This document shows, in pieces, positions 11,521 to 20,451 of a stretch of DNA of 43,921 bases. Positions within the stretch are counted from its first letter, which is position 1; each line of letters begins with the position of its first letter. This DNA is from Mesotaenium endlicherianum (Eukaryota; Streptophyta; Zygnematophyceae; Zygnematales; Mesotaeniaceae), in the NCBI GenBank assembly GCA_009602735.1, contig WELA01003775.1, positions 656,914 through 700,834 on the forward strand. The letters run 5' to 3'. The notes under the pieces are model-generated. The model was not told the origin of the DNA and made no database searches. It saw nothing but the letters and a program-made list of their open reading frames with translations. Made by a program: the position numbers and the translations under genes.

Positions 11521-12143
11521 TCCAGCTTGCCTTAGAATGTAGCATAAGCCCCCTTTATTAGAAATACAGGCAAGCTTACGAGCGGTATGGATTAATGATT
11601 TTATGCTAATTCTCAATATGTACTTCACTCCCTTATTCGGGACATTATACAAAGACATATTTCACTTTCCACATCCCTGCATACCCTCATGTTTCACTTC
11701 CCTCACCCCCATGCATGTGACTTGGCCTTGACCCAGTGCATCTTCGGCTGTCGGTTAACTGTCCTTTGCCATGCTGTGCTCATGTGGGCACTTCTTCCTG
11801 CTCTTCTCCACGGTTGAGATTGTGTCTCTATTCAAGCTCCACTGAACTGGTGTCTGGGGAGAGGGGAGGAGGGGGAGAGGGACACTGTACTTTGTGGTGG
11901 AGGTCAATATTCTGATAGTGCGCCCTGTGAGTGAAATAGTGGGTTTGCGTGCCCCGTGTCTAATTGTCCCCCCTCTTCCCCAGGCCTTTCACTTGTCACA
12001 GGCCAGGTGAGGGGTGGCCCATTTGAAAACCTGCGCAAATGAGCTTCACGGCGCTGGGCTGCTCTTGGCAGGCCTAGCAGCGGGTAGGTCCCCTCCTCAA
12101 CTCTTAAATCTTGAACCCTAAAGCTCTGAAGCCTTTGGACCTA
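11521..12143. other. Transposase 3' region passing into host-like DNA
   Basis: The first ~150 bp are AT-rich trailer of the transposase gene. From about 11690 the base composition shifts to GC-richer, pyrimidine-rich sequence resembling the introns of the host gene at the left of the window. I see no coding sequence. Confidence 0.4.
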
Positions 12144-12380
12144 AATCGCACACCTCTTGCCATGACCCACAAATCACTTCCCTCATGAGCAGCGAAAGGC
12201 CTCTTTGTAAGTCCCTCTCCCTCCTTACTCTCTCCCTCCCTCCCTCCCCCTCTCTCCCCCNAATCGCACACCTCTTGCCATGACCCACAAATCGCTTCCC
12301 TCATGAGCAGCAAAAGGCTCTTCGTAAGTCCCTCTCCCTCCTTACTCTCTCCCTCCCTCCCTCCCTCTCTCTCCCCCCCC
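12144..12380. repeat. 118-bp duplication flanking an N (assembly gap)
   Basis: The block starting AATCGCACACCTCTTGCCAT at 12144 recurs at 12262 with only a few differences, and the single N at 12261 lies between the copies. Both copies end in long CT/C tracts. This looks like overlapping contig ends on each side of a gap that were never merged, rather than a biological tandem repeat. Confidence 0.85.
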
Positions 12381-12618
12381 CCTTTTCTCCTTCCCTCTCT
12401 CCCTCCCTCCTCTCTCTCCCTCCCTCCCTTCCTCCTTTCCTCCCTGTGTGTGCGTGTGTAAGCAAGTTCTTTATTAGACACTCCTAGCCACAATGGAGGG
12501 GAGGGATGGCAGCTTGAAAGAGGGAAGGAGAGAAAAGGATCCCTTTGTCTCTGAGATTACATGCACACTGGCACGGGTTCATGCACGTCCTTCTGTATCC
12601 GGACATGATGCGTGTCCA

Positions 12619-12968
12619 GGGCCAGAACGGGCTGCTGGAGAGCCCCACCGGCACGGGCAAGACCCTCTGCCTGCTGTGCGCCACCTTGGCATGGCGAGCC
12701 AGCCTGGCGCCCGGTTGGACCGCCAGCCTGGTGTTCCCTCCCGGCTCCTCGCGCCCGGGCCAGACAGGGGCAATGATCTCCTTAGCCTCAGTCCTCTGGA
12801 GGTTGGAGTCCGCTTGACACTGTTGCCGCGGGGAGAGGGAGCCTTGAGCCAGCCAGGCGACGCAGACGCGCCAGGTGGCAAGAAGAAGCTGCCGACCATC
12901 GTGTACGCGTCGCAGACGCACAGTCAGCTGCACCAGGTGGTGTGCGAGCTCAACGCCACCCAGTACAG
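12619..12968 (+). pseudogene. RTEL1: RTEL1-like DNA helicase fragment (motifs I and Ia), two exons
   Basis: RTEL1 is an XPD-family 5'-3' helicase that unwinds D-loops and telomeric G-quadruplexes. Two exons fit: ~12619-12730, encoding [19 protein letters not shown] (Walker A, motif I), and 12853-12968, encoding KKLPTIVYASQTHSQL (motif Ia). The intron runs from GTGTTC at 12731 to CAG at 12852 and is phase 0. Exon 2 ends before GTGGCG at 12969. The [10 protein letters not shown] form separates RTEL1 from FANCJ-type relatives. Motif Ia has Gln where the family usually has Arg (YASRTHSQ), a change expected from CpG decay. No further helicase exons (Fe-S cluster, DEAH box, motifs III-VI) are visible downstream. 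It is therefore a fragment, lying inside the Harbinger repeats. Confidence 0.8.
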
Positions 12969-14870
12969 GTGGCGCTCTCTCCTGCTCCCCAGTTCTACAT
13001 TCTAAAAGCCAAAATCCTGCCCCCTCCCTCCCTTCCCCTCCTCCCTGCCCCCTTTCCAAAGCTCACGCTATGTTAGTGCTACATCATTTGTGCTGGTGCT
13101 CTGGCTCGCACGTAAACGCCAACACTCTAGCTGCGCTTACGGCAAGACTCGCACTGATGCTCGTGCTCACACTGCGCTGTCACTGACACTGACGCCGCCA
13201 ATGCTTGCGCCCACGCTGCGCTTCCGCTAGCGCTCCCGCTTACGTGCAAGGTGCTTACGTGTGCATCTGTGTGCAACTTATTAATAGCTCGTAGTGCTCC
13301 CTCAAGTTGGCAGACCCAATGGGCCGCAAGTTTCTCGCTCTCCTAACCACTCCCCTCCTCCCCCCCTCCGCTCCTCCCTCCTTACCCCCTCCGTCTTCTT
13401 GATTTCGATTCAATGGTCTGCAATGTGCTTGCTCTTCCAGCCCCTCCCTTTTTACCCTTTCCATGGCCCTAGAAAACTTTCCGACAGCTGGCAGGGATCG
13501 CTCTCCCTCGCCTCTTTAATTCCCTTATGTAAACATGATTTTGTTAAAAAAGCAACTTGCTACTCCCCCAGCCCCTAACCCTGCCCCTGCCCCTGCCCCT
13601 GCCCCTCCGCCCGCCCCTTTGCCCACCCTTGTACGTGCCTTCATTGAACCCTCAACTCAAAGGCGCGAGACCTAGATGTTGAGCCTGGTCAATATAACCC
13701 AACACTGTGAGCCTCACACCCTGAACCCTAACTTAGACTAAAAACCCTAATTTATGCCCTGAACCCTAGAATTCAAACCTGAGCGCCAAAAGTCAAACCC
13801 GAACCTTCATACTTAGTAGCCTAATGCTCGTATTCTTGCCCGAGGGCGGTGGCCCTGTGAAGGGCTCAGACAGTCGACCCCAAACTAGCTGGGTCTGGTT
13901 GTGCCGCGTGACGACATGTGTCCTGCTGTTGGGGGGGCACTACTGCGGTTCTCAGCCTGCACAGTTCCTCCCACGTGGGGGGGAGGTGTGGGGCTGGAAT
14001 GGACATGCCAAAGATTGTTTTCATGCAAGGGAAGGGCATGCGCGTGCCTGCATGGCTAGTAGGGTTGTAATAGCTGAACAGCTGGCACGGCGTAGGCATA
14101 GGAATATTGCTCATGCACCCAGCTGCGCTCTGTTGTGCCATTCTGTGTGCTGGGCTGTTGCAAACTGCGCTGGAAAATAGGGTGTGCTGTCATGCAAGTT
14201 CTCCCCCGGAGAGCTGGCAATGAGTCTCTGGGTTTGAAGGCGAAGCCTTTGACAGGCTTTAGTGTGATCAACCCCTTCAACTAGACCGAACTAGACACAA
14301 CTAGAGTAGACTAACACAGCAGCATGGCATCAGCTGAGCCCGTAACAATTGTGTTTGAAGAGATACAGGAGTTAAGGTTAGAGGGATAGTGAATGCATGT
14401 TATGTGATGGTGCTGGAGCAGCCACTGTCACACACAAAAGTCCTTGAAAAAAGTTCTTGAAAAGTGTGTGCACATGATGGTGGAAGCACAGTAAAGAGAG
14501 CAATACACAATTTGTATGCATTTGTGTTATGTGAAGAGCGTGTGTCCGTCTCTAGCACACAAGGGAGAGTTCGGCAAAAAGCAGGTGCAAGTGCATGACC
14601 ACATTAAATAATGTGCACAATGAACTAAACAACACGTGCTACTGAGATGACATAAGCGGACCATAATGAAAGGTTGTCGTTGTGTGCTTCTCAATGAGAC
14701 ACAAACTAAGCAAAAGGTACAACATGCTGAAAACCATTTGCAACAAAAGGTAAGCTTTGAATAATGACATGGAAGAGGTACATTTGCAAATAAAGAATAT
14801 GCTAGCCTGGGCAAAGATGCTTATTGAAAAGGCTTACCACAATAACATATTTCATGACTCAATACCACCC
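12969..14870. other. Host-like noncoding DNA inside the Harbinger element
   Basis: GC-rich, CT-rich sequence without recognisable exons. It includes a quasi-periodic GCNCTNAC-rich stretch (13080-13250), a CCCTGC hexamer repeat (13580-13608) and scattered imperfect CCCTAA words (13715-13770). From about 14300 it becomes AT-richer and resembles the trailer of the Myb-like gene. Confidence 0.4.
13580..13608. repeat. (CCCTGC)n short hexamer repeat
   Basis: Four to five consecutive CCCTGC units, followed by related CCGCCC words. Confidence 0.8.
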
Positions 14871-17132
14871 TCAGGTATCACTCTCAGGTGTACCAGCACG
14901 TGTCTCGTGCGCTTGAGAAGCACGTCTTCCAGCAACACTATCTGCAAGTTGCCTGACAGCATCAGACATGTCACGGCCTACGTCTTTACTGACAACAAAT
15001 GACTCACGCATAAGGCCTACATCAATGTCATTCCTTTGCTTAGCAAGCTTGATCCTCAACTCATACTCGTCAACAGCAATTTTCATGTGCATCTGTGTTG
15101 CCTCTCTAAGGGCAGCAACAGTGTGGTTACTACTCTCAAGTAGAGCATCTATCATCTTCTCCTGTCCGCTAGCAATGTTAGCAGCATGCATCTCAAAGTC
15201 ACTAGCTTTTCTCTTCTTTTGACCAACTTTGACAGAGTCAGTCCTGCCAGCAGCAGAAGAGGGCGGAGTGACGGAGGGAACTGGTGATGCCGAACGAGCT
15301 TGACGTTGTGGCGTGGTTGAACGCCTGTTAGGGGTGGGCTCTCCTCCACGAGAAGGAGATAACATCCCAGATAAGCCCCCACGCGGCACGCTTGCAGGCG
15401 ATGAACGTTGGGCCCGTGGAGGTGGAGAGAAGGCAGTAAGGACACTTGAGCCAGTCTCATCCTCGGGCAAGAGGTCATCATCATCGATGTCCACAGGGAG
15501 TGGTGCAGACTGGTCCCTTGCCGATCCTTTTTCGCGGGCTGATGGAAGGTCCTGCTCTCCCTCAAGCAAATTATCTCCATATTGACAAGTGGGGGTTGCC
15601 CCCATACCCAACAACAGTAGCGGTGCAGCACCCCCGCTAATACGAAGTTTTTGAGCACGTTCTATGGCTCTAGCCTCTTGAATTGCATTATGATCCTGCT
15701 CCCCAGGATTAAAAAATGCTACCTTATCCCCTGCCCTCTTTTTCCACTCATCATACACTTTCTCATCTGGCCGGTTTTTAGTCGGTTTGATGTTTAGTAT
15801 CTGCAAGTCTTCTTTTTGCAGCTGAAAAAAGGATGGAAAGCCAGAGGCGGGCCTATGCTCATAGTCGGCAATACGCTTAATCCCAACTAGCATCTTCTCA
15901 AAGAATCTCTTAAGTGCCATACCACTACGTGCAACCCCTGTCAGAATGGTCAACCTTTTGGCCACTTCATCCCACTCTGCAGGAGGAAGAGTGTACTTGG
16001 CTCCGCAAATCTTTAGCTGTCCCATGAAGTCTCTATAGTCGTAAAGGGCACAAATTAGGTCAAGGCGTTGTTGTTGACACCAGGAGGTGCCCTTCCCCCC
16101 CCCCTTATCCAAACCCCCCTCATCCAAACCCCCCTCATCCCTCTTTGTTTTTGTCTTACGTTTCACAACTTGCTTCGACTTCGAAGCCGAGGACGTCGAT
16201 GCAGACATAGGAGGGGGGTTCAGCTGCAGGCAATACATAGATATCGTATACAATGTACACATTGTGAGAAGAGAGGTACTCGAGGCATGAATACAAGGAA
16301 GTTCAGACTGCAAATATTGGGTCTGATGAGCAGTAGGTTTCACCTGTGTCATAGCAGACGACTGTATTCTGGGCTGAGAGCCACACGCAGCCGCAGGGGC
16401 AAGAGGAAGGACAGCCTACAAAAAGAAGAATACAACAGTATTATGTAACAATTGTAACAATGCAGATAAAAAAAAGGCATTGATAAGTTACTACAATGGA
16501 CCTTGAAGGAAGATGCAATGAGAAAGATAACGACATGAGCGTACACATAATGAATGTGGGGAAAAGTTTCCCATAAATGCTGAAAGATGTGGAAGGGGTG
16601 TGGAAGAAGTGAGCTAAAGTAACTGGTCCTTGAAGCACTGCTGGAAAAGTAACAGGTGAGGGTGTGTTGTCTTTCGCCTGCAAACAAAGAATGGCCACTT
16701 TCAGGAAGGGTCCGAGGCAACTTCTGGCCTACTGATGCAATAATTGAGATGAAGAATGCTAAGCACATCATCAATAAAGATTGTCAGAGGATGTACCTGC
16801 TCCTGATTACCAATTGGAGACATTACGAGTTGTGTATTGTCAACTGTTGTGGATGATTTGACGGGCGACTGCACTTGGTGCTGCACGGGAGTGGCGGTGG
16901 ATACGTTAGGGCTCTTCCAGGCAGGAAGGACGCCAATGCCCAATGCAAGAAGGGGTGGCCTACTGCCAAAGAGGCAGGATGGTACTACGCCGGCGAATGA
17001 TGGAGGTGTAGGTTGAAAGAGTGGGGCTGGTTTGCCTGTGTTCGATGCTGCTGCATAGTAGCTTTGACGAAGGTACTGCAAGTATTGCAGCTCAGCAGGC
17101 GATATAAAAGGAACACCTGCGGGGTTGTTCAT
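14871..17132 (-). CDS. Myb/trihelix-like protein of the Harbinger element, two exons, intact
   Basis: The second protein of PIF/Harbinger elements binds the element's ends and helps bring the transposase to DNA and into the nucleus. The model is complement(14871-16415, 16797-17132). Exon 1 is 112 codons and begins MNNPAGVPF. The intron runs from GTACAT to TTTTTGTAG and is phase 0. Exon 2 is 514 codons plus a stop, giving about 626 residues with no internal stop. A second, in-frame intron (~56 bp ending TTGCCTGCAG near 16224) is possible. The protein has a basic patch (KRKTKTKRDEGG) with a short DEGGL tandem repeat, a Trp/Leu helical domain (SWCQQQRLDLICALYDYRDF to about KRFFEKMLVGIKR) of trihelix type, then a Ser/Pro-rich linker and a C-terminal helical segment (LRIKLAKQRNDIDVGL). 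Assignment rests on fold pattern and on pairing with the transposase. Confidence 0.7.
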
Positions 17133-17769
17133 GGTGAGAGAAGTGGGAAATAAGAACAAGACTGGAATTGCGTGCCATGGTGTGTTATGTACACTCTTGT
17201 TTGAAGTGGCAGAGTTAAGGAGATGGATTGGATTGTGGCACTTCTTGAATGGGCTTCGAACTGTAATGGAGGGAAACGAGAAGATGGAACCAAAAATTGG
17301 AGTGGCATGTTTGAAATTTTGGCTCACGGAATTGGAACCATCTGTAGTCGGCTTTTGCCATGCCCAAAAAATACCCTGGGACAGATACGTACCTCGGGCG
17401 GCCAAATACGAGGTACACGTTTGCGAGTGCTCATGTTGTTACACATAAAAAGCGACCAATGAACTACCAGGGTCTTACGTAATTCAAGGACTTGCGTTTC
17501 TTGAAGTAGTGAAGACTAGTCTTCAAAAAAACTCCCCTCCGGAGTACCTGGAGGCACTCGTCGAGATGCGGGTTTTATTTGGCAACGGAGGGGCGTGCAT
17601 GGCGACAAATTTGTGTGCATCTGACGATTTCAGAGAAATATTCTCAACATAAAAGCGAGTTCTGTGGATAAATAAGATATCCTCCTCGACGAATGAATCT
17701 TCCCCGGTACACGAGTTTACGAAAGGTGGTAAATTCTAGGTGCAAATTGACGTGCGGGTATGCGAGTTC
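17133..17769. other. 5' region of the Myb-like gene to the right Harbinger end
   Basis: Presumed promoter and leader of the minus-strand Myb-like gene. I see no second gene. A minus-strand open stretch upstream of the ATG at 17132 (to about 17405) could be extra leader or an upstream start but shows no domain. Confidence 0.4.
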
Positions 17770-17793
17770 TGCTCAATGGGGCCGGACTGTTAG
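17770..17793 (-). repeat. Right terminal inverted repeat of the Harbinger element
   Basis: 24 bp, perfect inverted match to 9740-9763. It lies inside what reads as the C-terminal end of the zinc-ribbon ORF, which implies the element landed in that ORF. Confidence 0.85.
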
Positions 17794-18803
17794 AATTTGC
17801 AGGAAAACCCTTTACGTTTTTGGCTTCCAAAGTGTACCTTCCTCTGCTCTGTGCACCTGCAACTGCCTGACTTGCTCTGCTTCTTTTTTTTCTATCATCT
17901 CTCATGACTTGTATAGCAACCTGTCGAGATGGAGGCAGAGGTTGAAAGGCAACATCATAGTCTGCTTTCACTTGTGCAGGTGTGCGCATATCTTGATTTC
18001 TACACATGCTTAACTCAGGTGAGCGCTTATCCAGTTTTCTATGCATGCTTAACTTACGAGTTGCTAAGTCAGCAGCTTCCTGCAACTCACAAGCTTTCCT
18101 GAAGTTCTCTTTCTCTCGAGAAACCCTTTCTTATTCCTTTCGTACAAGGCTTTAATCTTGCTATTACTGCAACTTGTATCATGGAATCTTGAACACAAAG
18201 TCCACGAGCAAGCATCCTATCACAGTAATCAACTAGCCTAAAGTGAATGTGAGTGCTAGTGTCTATGTTGTGAGGTGCTTTCCAAACTAGTCTATCATAG
18301 CACTGATCAGGGGCCAGCACAACATGCCCCCCCCTATTTAAGATTGAAAATGAAAATTTTAAAGTGAGTGTTTTCTCTCTTGACTTGTTCATCCTCCAAT
18401 CTATGAAGAAAGGGGGGACGACAACAACAACCTCCCTTGACTTTGGTAACAACTTGGCTGCCCCACAGCCCAAATCAGCATTCACACTTTGAAAACATAA
18501 GAGGGCATCTAAGTCTTCTACCGCCCACCAAACTCTTCGAATGCTCCGAGACACCAAAGGCTCTATTTTGGTGATATAATGTGAGACTTCTATGCCTTCT
18601 CTCTCAAACAAAATTTCAAACAAAGCTTTAGGGACATTCACATCAATCATGCAAACACCTGCCTAAGGAGTAGAATGTAACCCTGCATACAGGCGTCTTC
18701 TATAGTTTGGAAGCCGGTCCCGAGGGTCCACCTCAACGGCCCGCACGAAGGACTTGCTGCACCTCTCACAATAGGATAGCCCCCTTCCTCTTTGTAGGTC
18801 GCA
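17794..18803 (-). pseudogene. Zinc-ribbon ORF of unknown family (main part), split by Gypsy-A
   Basis: Not recognised. The reading frame begins with an ATG at 28338 on the far side of Gypsy-A, reads CSNC up to the TCGCA target site, and resumes here at 18798 with a second CERC pair spaced as in a zinc ribbon. It continues through a mixed region (DRLPNYRRRLYAG, MIDVNVPKALFEILF, APDQCYDRLVWKA) to a basic Lys/Arg-rich end. Lesions are TAG at 18663-18665 where Gln would fit, and one or two frameshifts near 18090-18160. The C-terminus is cut by the Harbinger end at 17793. Estimated original length is at least 330 residues. It may be a transposon protein or a dead host gene. Confidence 0.5.
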
Positions 18804-19233
18804 TGTAATGATTTGAGCTTTTTAGGCGTATTTGGGACGTTTTCCCAATTATCTAAAATACGTTATACTATTTATCATAAGTTATTTGATAAAAGATTGC
18901 ATCACATTGAATTATTCGCCACACACGTGTGCCGACAAATTCCCGGTCGATTGGCGAAACGACCGAGATACTATTGCAAAAAGCGTCGTAACGTAATTCG
19001 ACTACTTCGCAAAAGTACGACATAATTATTCATAAAGTTACTTTGAATAATCATGAGATGATAATTTATTTAATCATTGTTTGATTAAGTTATTTTGATT
19101 GTCATTAGTACGAATAATGGACAATCACAGATTTCGGATTACGACTAGTCGTAATACGAAGAAACTGTCGTATCATTAATACGAACAAACAGTCGTAAAG
19201 TCAAGCGAAACGAGATATGCAAAGTCGCTTTGC

Positions 19234-19301
19234 ATTTGAGCAGATTCGAACCCGCGACTTTCGCTTGAAACGTTCACACCTAACCGATTGGCCAAAGTAG
19301 C
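19234..19301 (-). other. tRNA-like module with Pol III box A and box B in the 5' LTR
   Basis: Read on the minus strand, box A is TGGCCAATCGG (19284-19294) and box B is GGTTCGAATCT (19242-19252), spaced about as in a real tRNA gene. A plausible 5' acceptor strand (GCTACTT) and a D arm are present. The anticodon and acceptor stems do not pair well, so this is a tRNA-derived sequence, not a functional tRNA. The same module is at 27792-27859 in the 3' LTR. Confidence 0.6.
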
Positions 19302-19559
19302 TTTTTAAACTACCGATTCATGGCAAAAGCATCTGTACGCGACTCCGCGATCAATCGCGACTTTTTCAGCAAGTCGCAAGAACGCGAAAACGCCCGTTTG
19401 GCGCAAAACGGTTTTTCGGAAACCGTCGAAAAGTCTCCAAACGGCCAACTGCGCGTTTCGAGCATTCGGCCGAATGGGACACGTCCTTTCGACCGTTTTC
19501 GTTGAACATGAACCAGTGCCCTAGGTGGTGGCTCGAAGCACTCCCGTGCCTCATGTTGT

Positions 19560-19577
19560 GCAGGTATAAATACCTGC
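19560..19577 (+). promoter_or_regulatory. TATA box inside an 18-bp inverted repeat, Gypsy-A LTR
   Basis: GCAGGTATAAATACCTGC: 8-bp arms around a central AA, with the TATAAATA core spanning the centre. It is identical in the 3' LTR (28118-28135). Position about 180 bp before the LTR end fits the retroelement promoter. Confidence 0.7.
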
Positions 19578-19746
19578 AGAGTCATTGTGAGTGCAACTCT
19601 CACAAGCACACATTCTACGTTAGTTTTCACTTTCGCTCTTTCGAGTATTCGTCAATTTCCACAAGTATACAGATTTTCCTTCCACTTGAATTAAATATTC
19701 CTTGAATACCGAGGAAAGATCCTCTCGAAAAGCAGAAACGTCACAT

Positions 19747-19759
19747 TGGTATCGGAGCC
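19747..19759 (+). promoter_or_regulatory. Primer-binding site, initiator tRNA-Met
   Basis: TGGTATCGGAGCC lies one base after the LTR end. It is complementary to the 3' end of plant-type initiator tRNA-Met (usual TGGTATCAGAGC, one mismatch). Confidence 0.9.
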
Positions 19760-19846
19760 GATCTCGGTTTCTCCAAGGAATTTAATTTTGTTTTAAGTGG
19801 CTGGAATATATTTTTGCGAAAATATATTTGGGGTAATTTTTCGTAT

Positions 19847-19888
19847 TGGGAAGGTCACCCATCCCAGTACTGCCCTGACCCCCCGGTC
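19847..19888 (-). other. 5S rRNA-like segment, antisense, in the Gypsy-A leader
   Basis: The reverse complement of 19852-19871 reads AGTACTGGGATGGGTGACCT. That is the box C part of the 5S rRNA internal promoter as found in green plants. Similarity fades on both sides. It lies between the primer site and the gag start. Confidence 0.5.
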
Positions 19889-19948
19889 GCTTATTGTGTT
19901 TCGACGGGAAATTTTTTCTCTCTCTTCCGGCGTTATCTCGGCTTCCAT

Positions 19949-20451
19949 ATGGAGGGCGACAATGGTGCCGCTGCGACTGCTGCCGCTGCTGCCGCCGTCG
20001 CTGCAGCTGCTCTTCCCGATCCTGTTGTCACCAGCAGCGATGCTGGAGGATTGCCCGCCGAGCCAATCTCGCCGCGCACTTTCCAGCAAACCATTTTACA
20101 ACGCTTCACGGCCTTGACGACTGACAGTCAAACCATGACACTGGCACTTAGTACTTTGTCCGACGTCATTGGTCGTACAGAAGACCGTGTTAACCTCGCT
20201 GAAGCCACTCATACTAAGTTGGCCGACCTTGTCACTCGCTTTGTTGCTGCCATGGACACTCACCCTTCGATTGGTCCTTTTTTACAGGCTGCCCAAGGGA
20301 TGCCGGGCCCATCAGGGACCGCAGGCGACAACGCCAACAGGCCAATCCCGCCCATCATCCTTGGGCAGGCCGCGGCACCAACGCCTTCGTACAAACCATC
20401 ACCGCCTGAAAAGTTTCAAGGCGGCCCCCATTCTGATGTACGACATGTACC
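19949..20451 (+). pseudogene. Gypsy-A gag, N-terminal part; capsid region deleted
   Basis: Gag builds the particle. The ATG at 19949 starts MEGDNGAAATAAAAAAV, an Ala-rich N-terminus. A helical segment and a Pro-rich linker ending KPSPPEKFQGG follow, which is the usual point where the capsid domain begins. The capsid and the CCHC zinc knuckle are missing: within about 60 codons the frame stops and protease sequence begins in another frame. This implies an internal deletion of several hundred bases. Confidence 0.7.

Larger units (their letters stand above)
9740..17793 (+). mobile_element. PIF/Harbinger-type transposon, ~8.05 kb, enclosing host-like DNA
   Basis: Perfect 24-bp inverted repeats lie at 9740-9763 (CTAACAGTCCGGCCCCATTG...) and 17770-17793. 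Between them are the two genes typical of this superfamily, a DDE transposase (+, 10094-11520) and a Myb/trihelix-like protein (-, 14871-17132), placed convergently. The 3-bp TWA duplication expected for the superfamily is not clean: TAA is at the left boundary and TTA at the right, if those bases are the duplication. The central 11.6-14.8 kb contains no transposon gene but does contain an RTEL1-like fragment, CT-rich tracts and an assembly gap. Confidence 0.75.
18804..19745 (+). repeat. Gypsy-A 5' LTR
   Basis: 942 bp, beginning TGTAATG and ending CGTCACA just before the primer site. It contains a TATA box in a palindrome (19560-19577), a hairpin (19219-19237) and an antisense tRNA-like module (19234-19301). 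The CGTA/ACGA word density is high. Confidence 0.93.

Noticed and set aside
12104..13059. Long minus-strand frames opposite the RTEL1 exons
   Set aside because: Low-complexity Gly/Glu/Arg and Ala/Arg/Pro strings arising from CT-rich and GC-rich DNA; they are mirror frames of the real exons.
13700..13780. Telomere-like CCCTAA words near the RTEL1 fragment
   Set aside because: Imperfect and irregularly spaced, without the tandem periodicity of telomeric repeats.
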